Assembly: GCF_002954445.1 (NCBI RefSeq)
Contig: NZ_MQWA01000001.1
Coordinates: 2,346,926-2,410,925, forward strand
Direction: 5' to 3'
Source of the DNA: Rubritalea profundi
Lineage (GTDB): Bacteria; Verrucomicrobiota; Verrucomicrobiia; Verrucomicrobiales; Akkermansiaceae
Length of the DNA: 64,000 nt
Part shown: positions 53,462-61,312 of the stretch, one piece after another
Position numbering within the stretch: the stretch's first letter is position 1
Layout: the number at the start of each line of letters is the position of its first letter
The notes under the pieces: model-generated
Told to the model about the DNA's origin: nothing
The model's database searches: none
The model's input: the letters and a program-made list of their open reading frames with translations, nothing else
Translations under genes and position numbers: made by a program

Positions 53462-54265
53462 TTAGTTTTCAAGAAGCCAAGCAGTGGTCTTCTCGTTGAA
53501 GGCTGGGAGATTCTCAAAGTGGAATCCGTGGCCTGAATTGTCATAGAAGTAGCTGTCGCTGTTAGGAATAGCGTTAGCAACTTCGTTAGCCATCCAGAGT
53601 GGAGTGAATATGTCGTCAATCCCGCCCGTGATTAGGCAGGGGACTTTGATGTTAGGCAGCTCAGCTAGTGAGTCGTGGCTGGTGCATGCTGCTGATTGAG
53701 CCTGCAGTCCATGCAGAGGCTGAGGTGTTGGATCGAGATCCGCACCTTCTTGGCCTTCGGCTAGAGATGCGTAGCAATCTGAGTTGTCCCAGAATGGTTT
53801 AGCAAAAATAAGCGTCTGAATGTAGTGCATGAATTCACCTGGTGTGAAGCGTGCCTTACATGTTTCCATGTGTTGGAAAATGCCCTTGGCGTAGTTGTCA
53901 CAGCGAGCCCATGTGCACATAAGGATAGCGCTAGAAACTTTCTCTGGGTGGCGAAGCATCAATTGCTGCGCAATGATAGATCCCATTGAGCATCCCACAA
54001 CACGTGCTTGCTTAATTCCGAGTTCGTCCATCAAGGCTGCGTAGTCATCAGCCATCATGGCGGATGTGTACGGGCCTTCCGGTTTGTCGGAAAGTCCGAC
54101 ACCGCGGTTGTCGGGCATGATGCAGCGGAAATGCTTGGACCATTCTTCCGCGTGCGCTTCCCAAACTCCACCTGGAGCAGTGATACCCATGATGCAGATG
54201 AGAGGTTCGCCTGAACCTAGCTCTTCGTAGTGCGTCTGGATGCCGTTGACTGTTACGTTTGGCAT
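53462..54265 (-). CDS. Alpha/beta hydrolase
   Basis: 267 residues. Complete alpha/beta hydrolase: oxyanion region ICIMGITAPGGVWEAHAEEW, nucleophile elbow VVGCSMGSIIAQQLM (Ser), acid in CLITGGIDDIFTPLWM (Asp), and GHGFHFENLPAF (His). In a sugar cluster it may be a lactonase or esterase acting on a sugar lactone or ester. The stop is 21 bases before the next gene start, consistent with one transcript. Confidence 0.88.
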   Translation of the reverse strand: MPNVTVNGIQTHYEELGSGEPLICIMGITAPGGVWEAHAEEWSKHFRCIMPDNRGVGLSDKPEGPYTSAMMADDYAALMDELGIKQARVVGCSMGSIIAQQLMLRHPEKVSSAILMCTWARCDNYAKGIFQHMETCKARFTPGEFMHYIQTLIFAKPFWDNSDCYASLAEGQEGADLDPTPQPLHGLQAQSAACTSHDSLAELPNIKVPCLITGGIDDIFTPLWMANEVANAIPNSDSYFYDNSGHGFHFENLPAFNEKTTAWLLEN

Positions 54266-54282
54266 AATGTTAGTTTGTTAGC

Positions 54283-55293
54283 TTAACCTACTGCGTTACG
54301 AACCTTGATCGATGCATCGAGGATGGCATCCCAAGTTTTTGGCGTTTCGAGTACTGAGTTGTCGAACATGCAGCCATCCCAACAAATGTGTTGGATGCCA
54401 CGTTGGTCGTAGTCCTTGAGCCACATTTCAGAGCAGCGAGTGATATCAAGTTTGCCGTTAGGATCATCAGCTAGGCAATGGCGGCCAGTCTTGTCGTGTG
54501 AGCCTGAGCCATGGACTGAGCCGTCGTTCTGAGCGACGTGGAAGTCAGTTGTCCAAGGGCGAAGCGCGTCGGTCATCGTCTTGTACGCAGCCCAGAATTC
54601 GTCTTCGCTATAACTAGGCTTGAGAAGAGCATTCTCCGGCGAGTTGTAGCCGAGAAGATAAAGGTAAGTGTGAGCGAGGTCTGCTTGGAAACCTATAGTG
54701 GAAGGCATTCCAGTTTCTTCGAGAGTGTTAAGCATGTGCTTCCATGAGTGCATGCCGCCCCAGCAGATTTCACCTTCAGCCGCGAGGCGTTCACCGTGCT
54801 CAGCAGCCACAGCGCCAGCGCGTTGGAAAGTTTCTGCGAGTAGTTTAGTGTTGGCTAACTCGTCTTTTTCAAAGTCTTCTGGGCTACCAGCCGAGTCGAT
54901 GCGGATCACTCCGTAGTCACGGGCGCCGTGCTCTTTAAGAACTTGGCCAATCTTAGCAGAAAGTGCGACAGCGTGTACGAAGTTGTCACGGTCGTCTTGT
55001 GAGCCGAATGCGCAACCACCGACGGTGCCTGGCCATACTGGAGCAACCAGTGAGCCAATCTTGAAGCCGGAGTCAGCAATCTTGTCCGCCATGTGACGGA
55101 TGTCGTCGATCGAGGCTTCTGGATCTGTGTGTGGGTGGAAAAGAAAGAGGTCGACGCCGTCAAATTTTTGACCGTCGACGTCAGCGTTCTTTGTGAGCTC
55201 GAGCATGCGCTCGAGTGAGATTGGTGGGTGGTCAGTGCCTTCTTCTTTTCCGACGAGGCCGGGCCACATCGCGTTGTGTAATTTTAGTGCCAT
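54283..55293 (-). CDS. Sugar phosphate isomerase/epimerase-like TIM barrel, first gene of the block
   Basis: 336 residues, TIM barrel of the xylose-isomerase-like superfamily with a longer form: [74 protein letters not shown], and [14 protein letters not shown] with several His/Glu/Asp metal candidates. The N-terminus [19 protein letters not shown] is distinctive. No signal peptide. It leads the operon directly behind the inverted-repeat operator, so it is likely the first, committed step. Confidence 0.82.
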   Translation of the reverse strand: MALKLHNAMWPGLVGKEEGTDHPPISLERMLELTKNADVDGQKFDGVDLFLFHPHTDPEASIDDIRHMADKIADSGFKIGSLVAPVWPGTVGGCAFGSQDDRDNFVHAVALSAKIGQVLKEHGARDYGVIRIDSAGSPEDFEKDELANTKLLAETFQRAGAVAAEHGERLAAEGEICWGGMHSWKHMLNTLEETGMPSTIGFQADLAHTYLYLLGYNSPENALLKPSYSEDEFWAAYKTMTDALRPWTTDFHVAQNDGSVHGSGSHDKTGRHCLADDPNGKLDITRCSEMWLKDYDQRGIQHICWDGCMFDNSVLETPKTWDAILDASIKVRNAVG

Positions 55294-55298
55294 ATTAT

Positions 55299-55376
55299 GT
55301 TGAGTTTTTTAGTCTAAATGAGAATTGGCTCAAGCCATTATTTATTCTGTAGGTCATTTTAGACTATTTTCTCAAC
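55299..55376 (-). promoter_or_regulatory. Inverted-repeat operator candidate upstream of the catabolic block
   Basis: GTTGAGTTTTTTAGTCTAAA plus T at 55299-55319 and, on the opposite strand, GTTGAGAAAATAGTCTAAAA plus T at 55356-55376. Two 21-base half-sites, each with boxes GTTGAG and AGTCTAAA, face each other with a 36-base spacer. The near half-site ends five bases before the ATG of the 54283-55293 gene. The size and two-box structure suit a dimeric AraC-type activator such as the adjacent regulator. Confidence 0.65.
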
Positions 55377-55430
55377 TTGTATTGTATTGCTCTGTGGTGT
55401 TTTTGTATAAAATCGGCAACGGCGAATTAT

Positions 55431-56174
55431 TTAACTGGTCGTTTTTGCGCGATGTCTTTTTCTATACTGCAAAGGAGTCTCATTGGTGATGCGTGAGAAT
55501 TCTCTGCTGAAGTGGCTTTGATCGACGTATCCGCAGGCTGCGGAAATTCCGGCGAGCGACTCATCACTGTGGCTGAGTTTGTAACAGGCATCATGGACTC
55601 TAAGGTGGCGAATGTATTGCCTAGGAGTCATGTGGAGTTGCTTCTTGAACTTCCTCTCAAAGGCGCTTATTGACAGGTTCGCGAGTTTAGCGAGTTCAGT
55701 GACTCGGACGTTTTCGGCAAATCGCTCATGCATTGCTTTAAGTGCGGCTCCGAGTTCCGAGTGGATGTCTATGGCGGATGTCCCAGTCGAAAAAGGGCGC
55801 GTGGTTCCAGCTACGGCGATGACTTTGCCCTCACTATTAAAGAGAGGGATTTTAGTGGTAGTGGACCAATCAACAAAACCTTTTCCGCGTGGGACAAGCT
55901 CGACTTTGTTATACATTGGCTGGCCAGTCTCGATGACTAACAAGTCATCTTTGGCGTAGGCGTTGGCTTGACCAGGGGGGAAAAAATTTTGATCAGTTTT
56001 CCCTAGTAATTCTTCAGGACTGGTGACCCCTAGTTTCTTCGCGAGGCGGCTATTGGCTGATACAAATCTGAGCTTAGTGTCTTTGACAAAGTATAGGAAT
56101 CCTGGGAGGTGATCAAAAAGGCCCTCGCCGTGATCTATAAGTTGGTTTTTTAAAAAAAACGTTAGGTTTTTCAT
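55431..56174 (-). CDS. AraC-family regulator with N-terminal PAS domain
   Basis: 247 residues. PAS/PAC sensor, residues about 15-130 (FLYFVKDTKLRFVSANSRLA, KTDQNFFPPGQANAYAKDD, SEGKVIAVAGTTRPF), then two AraC HTH motifs, residues about 145-245 (LAKLANLSISAFERKFKKQL, SLAGISAACGYVDQSHFSRE, TNETPLQYRKRHRA). PAS-AraC regulators are common in PVC bacteria beside sugar and isomerase genes. Same strand and directly upstream of the block, with the operator candidate between. Expected to respond to an intermediate bound in PAS. Confidence 0.92.
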   Translation of the reverse strand: MKNLTFFLKNQLIDHGEGLFDHLPGFLYFVKDTKLRFVSANSRLAKKLGVTSPEELLGKTDQNFFPPGQANAYAKDDLLVIETGQPMYNKVELVPRGKGFVDWSTTTKIPLFNSEGKVIAVAGTTRPFSTGTSAIDIHSELGAALKAMHERFAENVRVTELAKLANLSISAFERKFKKQLHMTPRQYIRHLRVHDACYKLSHSDESLAGISAACGYVDQSHFSREFSRITNETPLQYRKRHRAKTTS

Positions 56175-56230
56175 CTGTTAGATTGTTGGGAGTAGTGTGT
56201 CTCATTGGTGTGGTGTCGGGGAACAGCAGA

Positions 56231-56253
56231 ACGAAAGGCATTGTTAATGCCTG
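56231..56253 (-). terminator. Possible terminator of fur
   Basis: Minus strand AGGCATT AAC AATGCCT then TTCGTTC, 60 bases after the fur stop. The T-tract is weak, so this may be a hairpin only. Confidence 0.4.
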
Positions 56254-56312
56254 CACGACTTCTATGCGAAGAGTGGATTGTTAGGCAATCACGAAATGGG
56301 GGAATTGTTAGG

Positions 56313-56810
56313 TTAGCGCTTCTTAGGAAGTCGCTTACCTGCAATCCTAGCTTGGATGAGGTTCTGGCAACACCCCTTGGTGCGGAGTTCTTCGCAGTTA
56401 GCCTCGATGCGGATTGACTGGCTTTTGGGGCGAAATCCCATTCGGCGCGTGAGGCAGTCATTGAGAAGTTCGAGGTGATTATCTTCAAACTCTAGTACTT
56501 TTCCACAGTCAATACAGATGAGGTGGTTGTGTGCAGGTTTGTCGTTAAAGTTAGGGTCGTAGGTCTTGGTGTCCTCACCTAGATCAATCTCGTATAGCAA
56601 GTTGGCTTCGACTAGGAGTCCAAGAGTGCGGTAGACGGTGGCTCGGGAGGCTTTGGAGTTTGTCTTGCGAATGCGCTCCCATAGTTCGTCAGCCGTAAAG
56701 TGATCATCGGATTCAAAAATAATATCGATGATGGCGTTGCGCTGAGGGGTGCTACGCAGGCCTTTCCCTTTTAGGAAGGTATTGAGTTTTTCGTGGATTT
56801 CAGCGAGCAT
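56313..56810 (-). CDS. Fur-family transcriptional regulator
   Basis: 165 residues. Winged-helix part: GLRSTPQRNAIIDIIFESD, FTADELWERIRKTN, ASRATVYRTLGLLVEANLLY. Dimerisation and metal part: PAHNHLICIDCGKVLEFED with a CxxC zinc pair and His ligands, and CEELRTKGCC near the C-terminus. Regulates iron, zinc or peroxide genes with metal; the subtype cannot be settled from motifs. Monocistronic, separated from araC by a 138-base gap. Divergent from the lipoprotein gene at 56900. Confidence 0.9.
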   Translation of the reverse strand: MLAEIHEKLNTFLKGKGLRSTPQRNAIIDIIFESDDHFTADELWERIRKTNSKASRATVYRTLGLLVEANLLYEIDLGEDTKTYDPNFNDKPAHNHLICIDCGKVLEFEDNHLELLNDCLTRRMGFRPKSQSIRIEANCEELRTKGCCQNLIQARIAGKRLPKKR

Positions 56811-56899
56811 ACGGATAGGAGATAAACCGAGTAATTACAGATTAAACAGCTGTTGGCAACATTCGGAGTTGGATTTTTTTATTAGTTAGTCTAGTTAGT

Positions 56900-57370
56900 A
56901 TGGCTATGAGAGCACTGCATTTTCTCGCGATAGCATCGATTCTTCTGAGCGTTTCTTGTGCTTCCCATAAGAGTGAAGTCGATGTGAGAACCTACCATTT
57001 GAAGGATACTAAGCGAGTTAAGCGTGATTATAAAGTGGTCCGCGCTGAACAACAAAAGCGCCTAAGAGGAGCTATCACGCAATCTGAGATGGCGGCTAGA
57101 AAAGGGCAGTATTATATGATAGATTGGGACGTGCGACAGCATTCCGTGACGGACCCCATACGCGTTGTCTTTAAATACCACCAAGCGGCAACAGGGACCA
57201 TAGAGCTCAAAATGATCGAAAATTTTGCTAAGTCTGAGACAAGAGGTAGCTGCGAGTTCGCTATTGTTGGAGAACTGTATCAAAAAAAGGGACGAGTCTT
57301 AGACTGGAGAGTGGAGGTGTATTCTGGAGCCAAACTGTTGGCATCCGAGCAGTCTTATCTTTGGGAATAA
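56900..57370 (+). CDS. Small lipoprotein of unknown function
   Basis: 156 residues. Lipobox in FLAIASILLSVSCASHKSE, Cys near residue 20, then a polar region (YHLKDTKRVKRDYKVVRAEQ) and a beta-rich C-terminal domain (VFKYHQAATGTIELKMIE, GRVLDWRVEVYSGAKLLA). No family recognised. First of a plus-strand trio with STAS and PP2C genes, 87 bases before the STAS gene; it may be an outer-membrane partner of that signalling pair or an unlinked gene. Confidence 0.7.
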   Translation: MAMRALHFLAIASILLSVSCASHKSEVDVRTYHLKDTKRVKRDYKVVRAEQQKRLRGAITQSEMAARKGQYYMIDWDVRQHSVTDPIRVVFKYHQAATGTIELKMIENFAKSETRGSCEFAIVGELYQKKGRVLDWRVEVYSGAKLLASEQSYLWE

Positions 57371-57457
57371 TAGAGAGGGCGGCGTTGGTTACAATTGTGA
57401 CAGAAATATGGTATTTTTAGCTCGCTATTAGTTGACGAGTTCACTTTAGAAGCTACC

Positions 57458-58024
57458 ATGACTTTAATGCTGGCAGGTAGACCAGCGATTCCCAAAGTGA
57501 GCAATTCCAACATCATTCTTGCATGTAATGTAAACGGCCTAGGATGGGTGCGTTGTGAGGGCAAAGGCTCTTTCATGAACAGTCCTAAACTGAAAGCTTG
57601 GGCTGATGATCAGTTAAAGTCAGGCACCGTTCACGTTGTTATCGACCTAGAGCACTGTACCGGCATGGACTCCACTTTCATGGGGACTATGGCAGGTCTC
57701 GCTATGCGATTGATTAAAACCTCAGGTGGGATACTCGAGGTGACGTCAGCTGATAAAAAAAATAGCCAGGCTCTCGACGACCTGGGTTTAAGTTCATTGA
57801 TGCAGATCAATCCAGAGTCGCCATCATGGAGTGGCCAAGAAGGAGCGATGCGTAAATCACTTACTGAGTACGGTCAGGTCAATTCAACTGATAGAACGAA
57901 GCACGTTTTTGATGCGCATAAGACACTGTGTGATGCAGATGATAGTAACAGCGAGAAGTTCTCTACAGTGTTAGACTGTTTAGAGGCAGAGTTACTCTCA
58001 CGTCATAAACCTTCAGAAGAGTAA
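57458..58024 (+). CDS. STAS-domain anti-sigma-factor-antagonist-like protein
   Basis: 188 residues. STAS core (about 20-110): CEGKGSFMNSPKLKAWAD, VVIDLEHCTGMDSTFMGTMA (the phosphorylatable Ser at DS in the typical DxxSG... position), and LEVTSADKKNSQALDDLGL. An extra C-terminal region of about 70 residues is not recognised. Such proteins are switched by phosphorylation and by PP2C phosphatases. The PP2C gene begins 15 bases downstream, so they probably form a partner-switch pair. No matching HPK-type anti-sigma kinase is in the window. Confidence 0.85.
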   Translation: MTLMLAGRPAIPKVSNSNIILACNVNGLGWVRCEGKGSFMNSPKLKAWADDQLKSGTVHVVIDLEHCTGMDSTFMGTMAGLAMRLIKTSGGILEVTSADKKNSQALDDLGLSSLMQINPESPSWSGQEGAMRKSLTEYGQVNSTDRTKHVFDAHKTLCDADDSNSEKFSTVLDCLEAELLSRHKPSEE

Positions 58025-58039
58025 CTAGTTTGTGAAGTT

Positions 58040-59524
58040 GTGAGTAGAGTGTTAGTTGAAATTGACGAGTTGTTCTCCGACACCGACACGATTGTGGTTG
58101 TCTGCTTATTGTTCTCCACTGTTTTATTGTTTTCACTGCTGATTAGTTGGCGGAAGACGCGTCAGCGTTTGCATGTCTCAGAAGAGCAGAAGCATGTGAT
58201 CGAGGGGGAGGAGCATCGGATGTTCGAATTCCTACACACACTAGGTATCGCCTTGGAGGAAGATCATAGTGCTTTTAAATTACACCGTGAGATTGTGGAT
58301 GGCATCAGCACGGTAGTGAGTTCACGTGGTGGAGCTTTGTATTTGTTAGATAGAGCTCGCAAACATTTGGTGCCAAAAGCTATTTCTAAAAAATGCCCAC
58401 TCTTGATAGGACTACCAGTGGAGGTTTTAAAAAAGGTGGATGGAGATGTGAGAGCGCTGAAGAGCCATGTCCAGCTGAGTAAAGTGCCTCACGAGGAGGG
58501 GATGCTAGGGGCTGTGTTAGCTTCGGGAGTTACGCAGATGGTCCCTGATGTGAAAAATCATGAGGCATTCAGAGATGCGTTTGTCCATTACCATGGTAAT
58601 GTCTCAGCGCTTGTAGCTCCGTTGAAATACGGTGGACGTGACCTTGGTGTGTTGGCCGTTGCTCGTAAGCATGAAGAGGGGGCCTTTTCAGAAAGTGAAT
58701 TTGAGTTGTTCCAGTCAGCGAGTGAGCAGGCCGCCTTTGCGCTAGGTAATGCTATGATCCACCAAGAGGCTGGAGAGAAGCGCAAGATTGTGAACGAGCT
58801 GCGCACAGCCAGAGAGGTTCAGCAAGTCTTGTTGCCACGGCAACGACCACAGATCGAAGGCTATCGCCTAGAAGGAGTCAATAGGCCTGCACGTTTGATT
58901 AGTGGCGACTACTATGACTACATTGCTCTGGGTGAAGGCCGATGGGCCATAGTCATTGCAGATGTTTCAGGTAAGGGAGTTGCCGCAGGATTGCTGATGG
59001 CGATGTGTCGTAGTGTGCTCCGCTCAGAGCTGACCCGTGAGTCTGATCCTCTAAAGGTCGTGAGCCAACTCAATCGTCAACTGTTTAACGATATTCGCGA
59101 AGACTCATTTATTAGCATGGCTCTCTATGTGATCAATGAGGCCAACGGTAAAGTGCAGTTAGTGCGTGCTGGCCACGATAAAGCGCCACTTTTGAGAAAG
59201 TCGACTAAGGTGATCGAGTGGATCAAGCCTCCAGGCCTAGCTATCGGTCTTGATGATGGTGATGTTTTTGACCGTGTGACCAAGCTTTATGAATTTGAGT
59301 TAGAGCCTGGCGATGTGATGTTGCTCTACACCGATGGAGTGACCGAGGCGCGTAACCACGCTGAGGATGAATTTGGTGCCGACAGCATGATCAATGTGAT
59401 TAAGAGTTCTGCAGAATTAGGTGCCGAAAATGTGGTGGCATCGATGCTGAAGTCGCTCGACACTTTTGTCGGTGATGCAATGCAGTCTGACGACATCACT
59501 ATGATCGCTCTAGAGAAGCGATAG
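58040..59524 (+). CDS. Membrane-anchored GAF-SpoIIE (PP2C) serine phosphatase
   Basis: 494 residues from GTG 58040. N-terminal membrane helix (IVVVCLLFSTVLLFSLLISW), helical linker, GAF domain about 70-240 (VVSSRGGALYLLDRARKHLV, VSALVAPLKYGGRDLGVLAV), coiled segment, then SpoIIE/PP2C phosphatase about 275-494: RLISGDYYDYIALGEGRWAI, VIADVSGKGVAAGLLMAM, LVRAGHDKAPLLRK, VMLLYTDGVTEARNHAEDEF, QSDDITMIALEKR, with the metal-binding Asp residues. It probably dephosphorylates the STAS protein encoded just upstream and so activates a target. The GAF domain would bind a small signal. Confidence 0.93.
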   Translation: MSRVLVEIDELFSDTDTIVVVCLLFSTVLLFSLLISWRKTRQRLHVSEEQKHVIEGEEHRMFEFLHTLGIALEEDHSAFKLHREIVDGISTVVSSRGGALYLLDRARKHLVPKAISKKCPLLIGLPVEVLKKVDGDVRALKSHVQLSKVPHEEGMLGAVLASGVTQMVPDVKNHEAFRDAFVHYHGNVSALVAPLKYGGRDLGVLAVARKHEEGAFSESEFELFQSASEQAAFALGNAMIHQEAGEKRKIVNELRTAREVQQVLLPRQRPQIEGYRLEGVNRPARLISGDYYDYIALGEGRWAIVIADVSGKGVAAGLLMAMCRSVLRSELTRESDPLKVVSQLNRQLFNDIREDSFISMALYVINEANGKVQLVRAGHDKAPLLRKSTKVIEWIKPPGLAIGLDDGDVFDRVTKLYEFELEPGDVMLLYTDGVTEARNHAEDEFGADSMINVIKSSAELGAENVVASMLKSLDTFVGDAMQSDDITMIALEKR

Positions 59525-59574
59525 TTTGGTAAATTCTCTGTCGCTGAAGTCCTAAGCTGTGCTATTTTTAGCGT

Positions 59575-60810
59575 ATGCATATCGAGATTCTAAACACTGG
59601 CACAGAGCTATTATTAGGCACTACCCAAAATACCCACGGTGCCTGGATTGGTCAGGAGCTCATAAAGCTGGGACTCAGGGTGCAGCGACAAACAACAGTT
59701 CCCGATGGTGAGCCTGTACGTGAGGCTATTAAAGAATCCATCGAGCGTGCAGATGTACTGATCGTGACTGGCGGCTTAGGGCCTACCAGCGATGATCTCA
59801 CCCGCGAGGCGACGGCCGAGGCCATGGGAATTGATTTGATAGAGGATGAACATGCTCTGCGCGTGGTGGTGGAGTTTTTTAAGAACTTAGATAAGTACAT
59901 GGCTGATTCTAATCTAAAGCAGGCGATGATTCCTTGTGGTGCTGAAGTCTTGCCAAACCCCAACGGCACGGCGCCAGGAGTCTACCTGCCCCCTCGTTTA
60001 GGCAAGGGCTCGCCTTGTGCTGTCTTCCTTTTACCCGGACCTCCGCGCGAGCTTTATCCTATGTATCATGCAGAAGTGCCGCATCGGCTTAAAGCCTTAG
60101 CTGAACTCTCGGATGATCACGAGATGGTGGAAATGAAGTTCACGGGAATTGGAGAAAGTGATTTCCACGAGGCGCTCGATAGTCCTCTGAATGCGATTGC
60201 CGGTCTAGAGGTTGGTTATTGCGCGCGTCCTTCGGAGGTGGATCTTCGTTTGATAGGCCCACACGCAGCAGTCGAGTCAGCACGAACACTCGTGACGAAT
60301 ACCTATCCTGATAAATTGATTAGCGATGATGGAAGTTTGTTAGAAAAAGTCGTGGTCGATTTGTTAGCCGCTAAAAAATGGAATCTAGCAACAGTAGAGA
60401 GCTGCACTGGCGGAGCGGTAGCTAGTCGTATCACAGACGTGGCTGGTGCATCCGAAGTCTTCACCCATGGATTCGTGACCTATGCCAATGAAGCGAAACG
60501 AGATGTCATCGGGGTGAGCGAAGATTTACTCAACACTCACGGCGCAGTAAGCGAGCAAGTCGCCCGTGCTATGGCGCAAGGAGCTCTAGAGACGAGTGGA
60601 GCTGACATTGCAGTGTCAGTGACTGGAATTGCAGGCCCTGGCGGTGGTTCGGAAGAAAAACCGGTTGGCTCAGTGTGGCTGGGAATAGCCGTGAAAGGGG
60701 AGACTCCCTACGCGCTGAAATCCTTTTACCCCAAAGACCGCGCAGCATTCAAACTCATGGCCTCCCAGCGCGCCCTCGATTTAGTCAGGAGGGAGCTTCG
60801 CTCTGAGTGA
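59575..60810 (+). CDS. cinA: CinA-like competence/damage-inducible protein with NMN deamidase domain
   Basis: 411 residues. N-terminal MoeA/MogA-like (MoCF) domain: LNTGTELLLGTTQNTHGAWI, VTGGLGPTSDDLTREATAEA, VFLLPGPPRELYPMY. C-terminal PncC-like amidase from about residue 255: LATVESCTGGAVASRITDVA with the catalytic Ser/Cys-rich motif, and VSVTGIAGPGGGSEEKPVGS. The amidase domain hydrolyses nicotinamide mononucleotide; the MoCF domain is an ADP-ribose pyrophosphatase-like unit. Convergent with rlmH, four bases apart. Confidence 0.95.
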   Translation: MHIEILNTGTELLLGTTQNTHGAWIGQELIKLGLRVQRQTTVPDGEPVREAIKESIERADVLIVTGGLGPTSDDLTREATAEAMGIDLIEDEHALRVVVEFFKNLDKYMADSNLKQAMIPCGAEVLPNPNGTAPGVYLPPRLGKGSPCAVFLLPGPPRELYPMYHAEVPHRLKALAELSDDHEMVEMKFTGIGESDFHEALDSPLNAIAGLEVGYCARPSEVDLRLIGPHAAVESARTLVTNTYPDKLISDDGSLLEKVVVDLLAAKKWNLATVESCTGGAVASRITDVAGASEVFTHGFVTYANEAKRDVIGVSEDLLNTHGAVSEQVARAMAQGALETSGADIAVSVTGIAGPGGGSEEKPVGSVWLGIAVKGETPYALKSFYPKDRAAFKLMASQRALDLVRRELRSE

Positions 60811-60814
60811 GTCT

Positions 60815-61255
60815 TTAATCGCGATGGTAGGGCTCGCCTCGTTTGATGGTGGCGACTCTGTAAATTTGCTCTAGCAGCACGACTAATGCGAGTTCGTGCA
60901 TCAGTGTGAGAGCTGAGAGAGAGAGGATGAAGTCAGCGTCATCACGTAGTTGTTGGGTGTGGCCATCGCTGGCACCGATGAGAAAGCTGATGTTTTTGAC
61001 ACCACGCATTTCCCACTTGTTGTAGAGTTTGACGAGTTCTTGGGTGGTCGGAGTGGCCCCACGCTCGTCCATAACCACTCGGATGGTGCCTTCACTGGCC
61101 TCGTAAAGCCGCTTGGATACATCTTCGCTGGAGCCGTCTTTGATGTGAGTGAGTTTGTATTTACCGTAACGCGTCAGCCGTTTGAGGTACTCGGCAGTGC
61201 CGTCCTTTGCGTATTTAAGGGAAGGTTTACCGGCTACGATGATCTCGTGGTTCAT
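60815..61255 (-). CDS. rlmH: 23S rRNA (pseudouridine-1915-N3) methyltransferase
   Basis: 146 residues, SPOUT fold. [16 protein letters not shown]-like SAM-binding loop (usually FxIGGADG) and a C-terminal [15 protein letters not shown]. Methylates pseudouridine 1915 in helix 69 of 23S rRNA after subunit joining. Conserved in length and in the C-terminal PYHR signature. Confidence 0.93.
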   Translation of the reverse strand: MNHEIIVAGKPSLKYAKDGTAEYLKRLTRYGKYKLTHIKDGSSEDVSKRLYEASEGTIRVVMDERGATPTTQELVKLYNKWEMRGVKNISFLIGASDGHTQQLRDDADFILSLSALTLMHELALVVLLEQIYRVATIKRGEPYHRD

Positions 61256-61312
61256 GGGGGATAGGAAAAAGGAAAAAGTGTGGAGGATAAAGTCTTTTTT
61301 CTGATCACTTCC

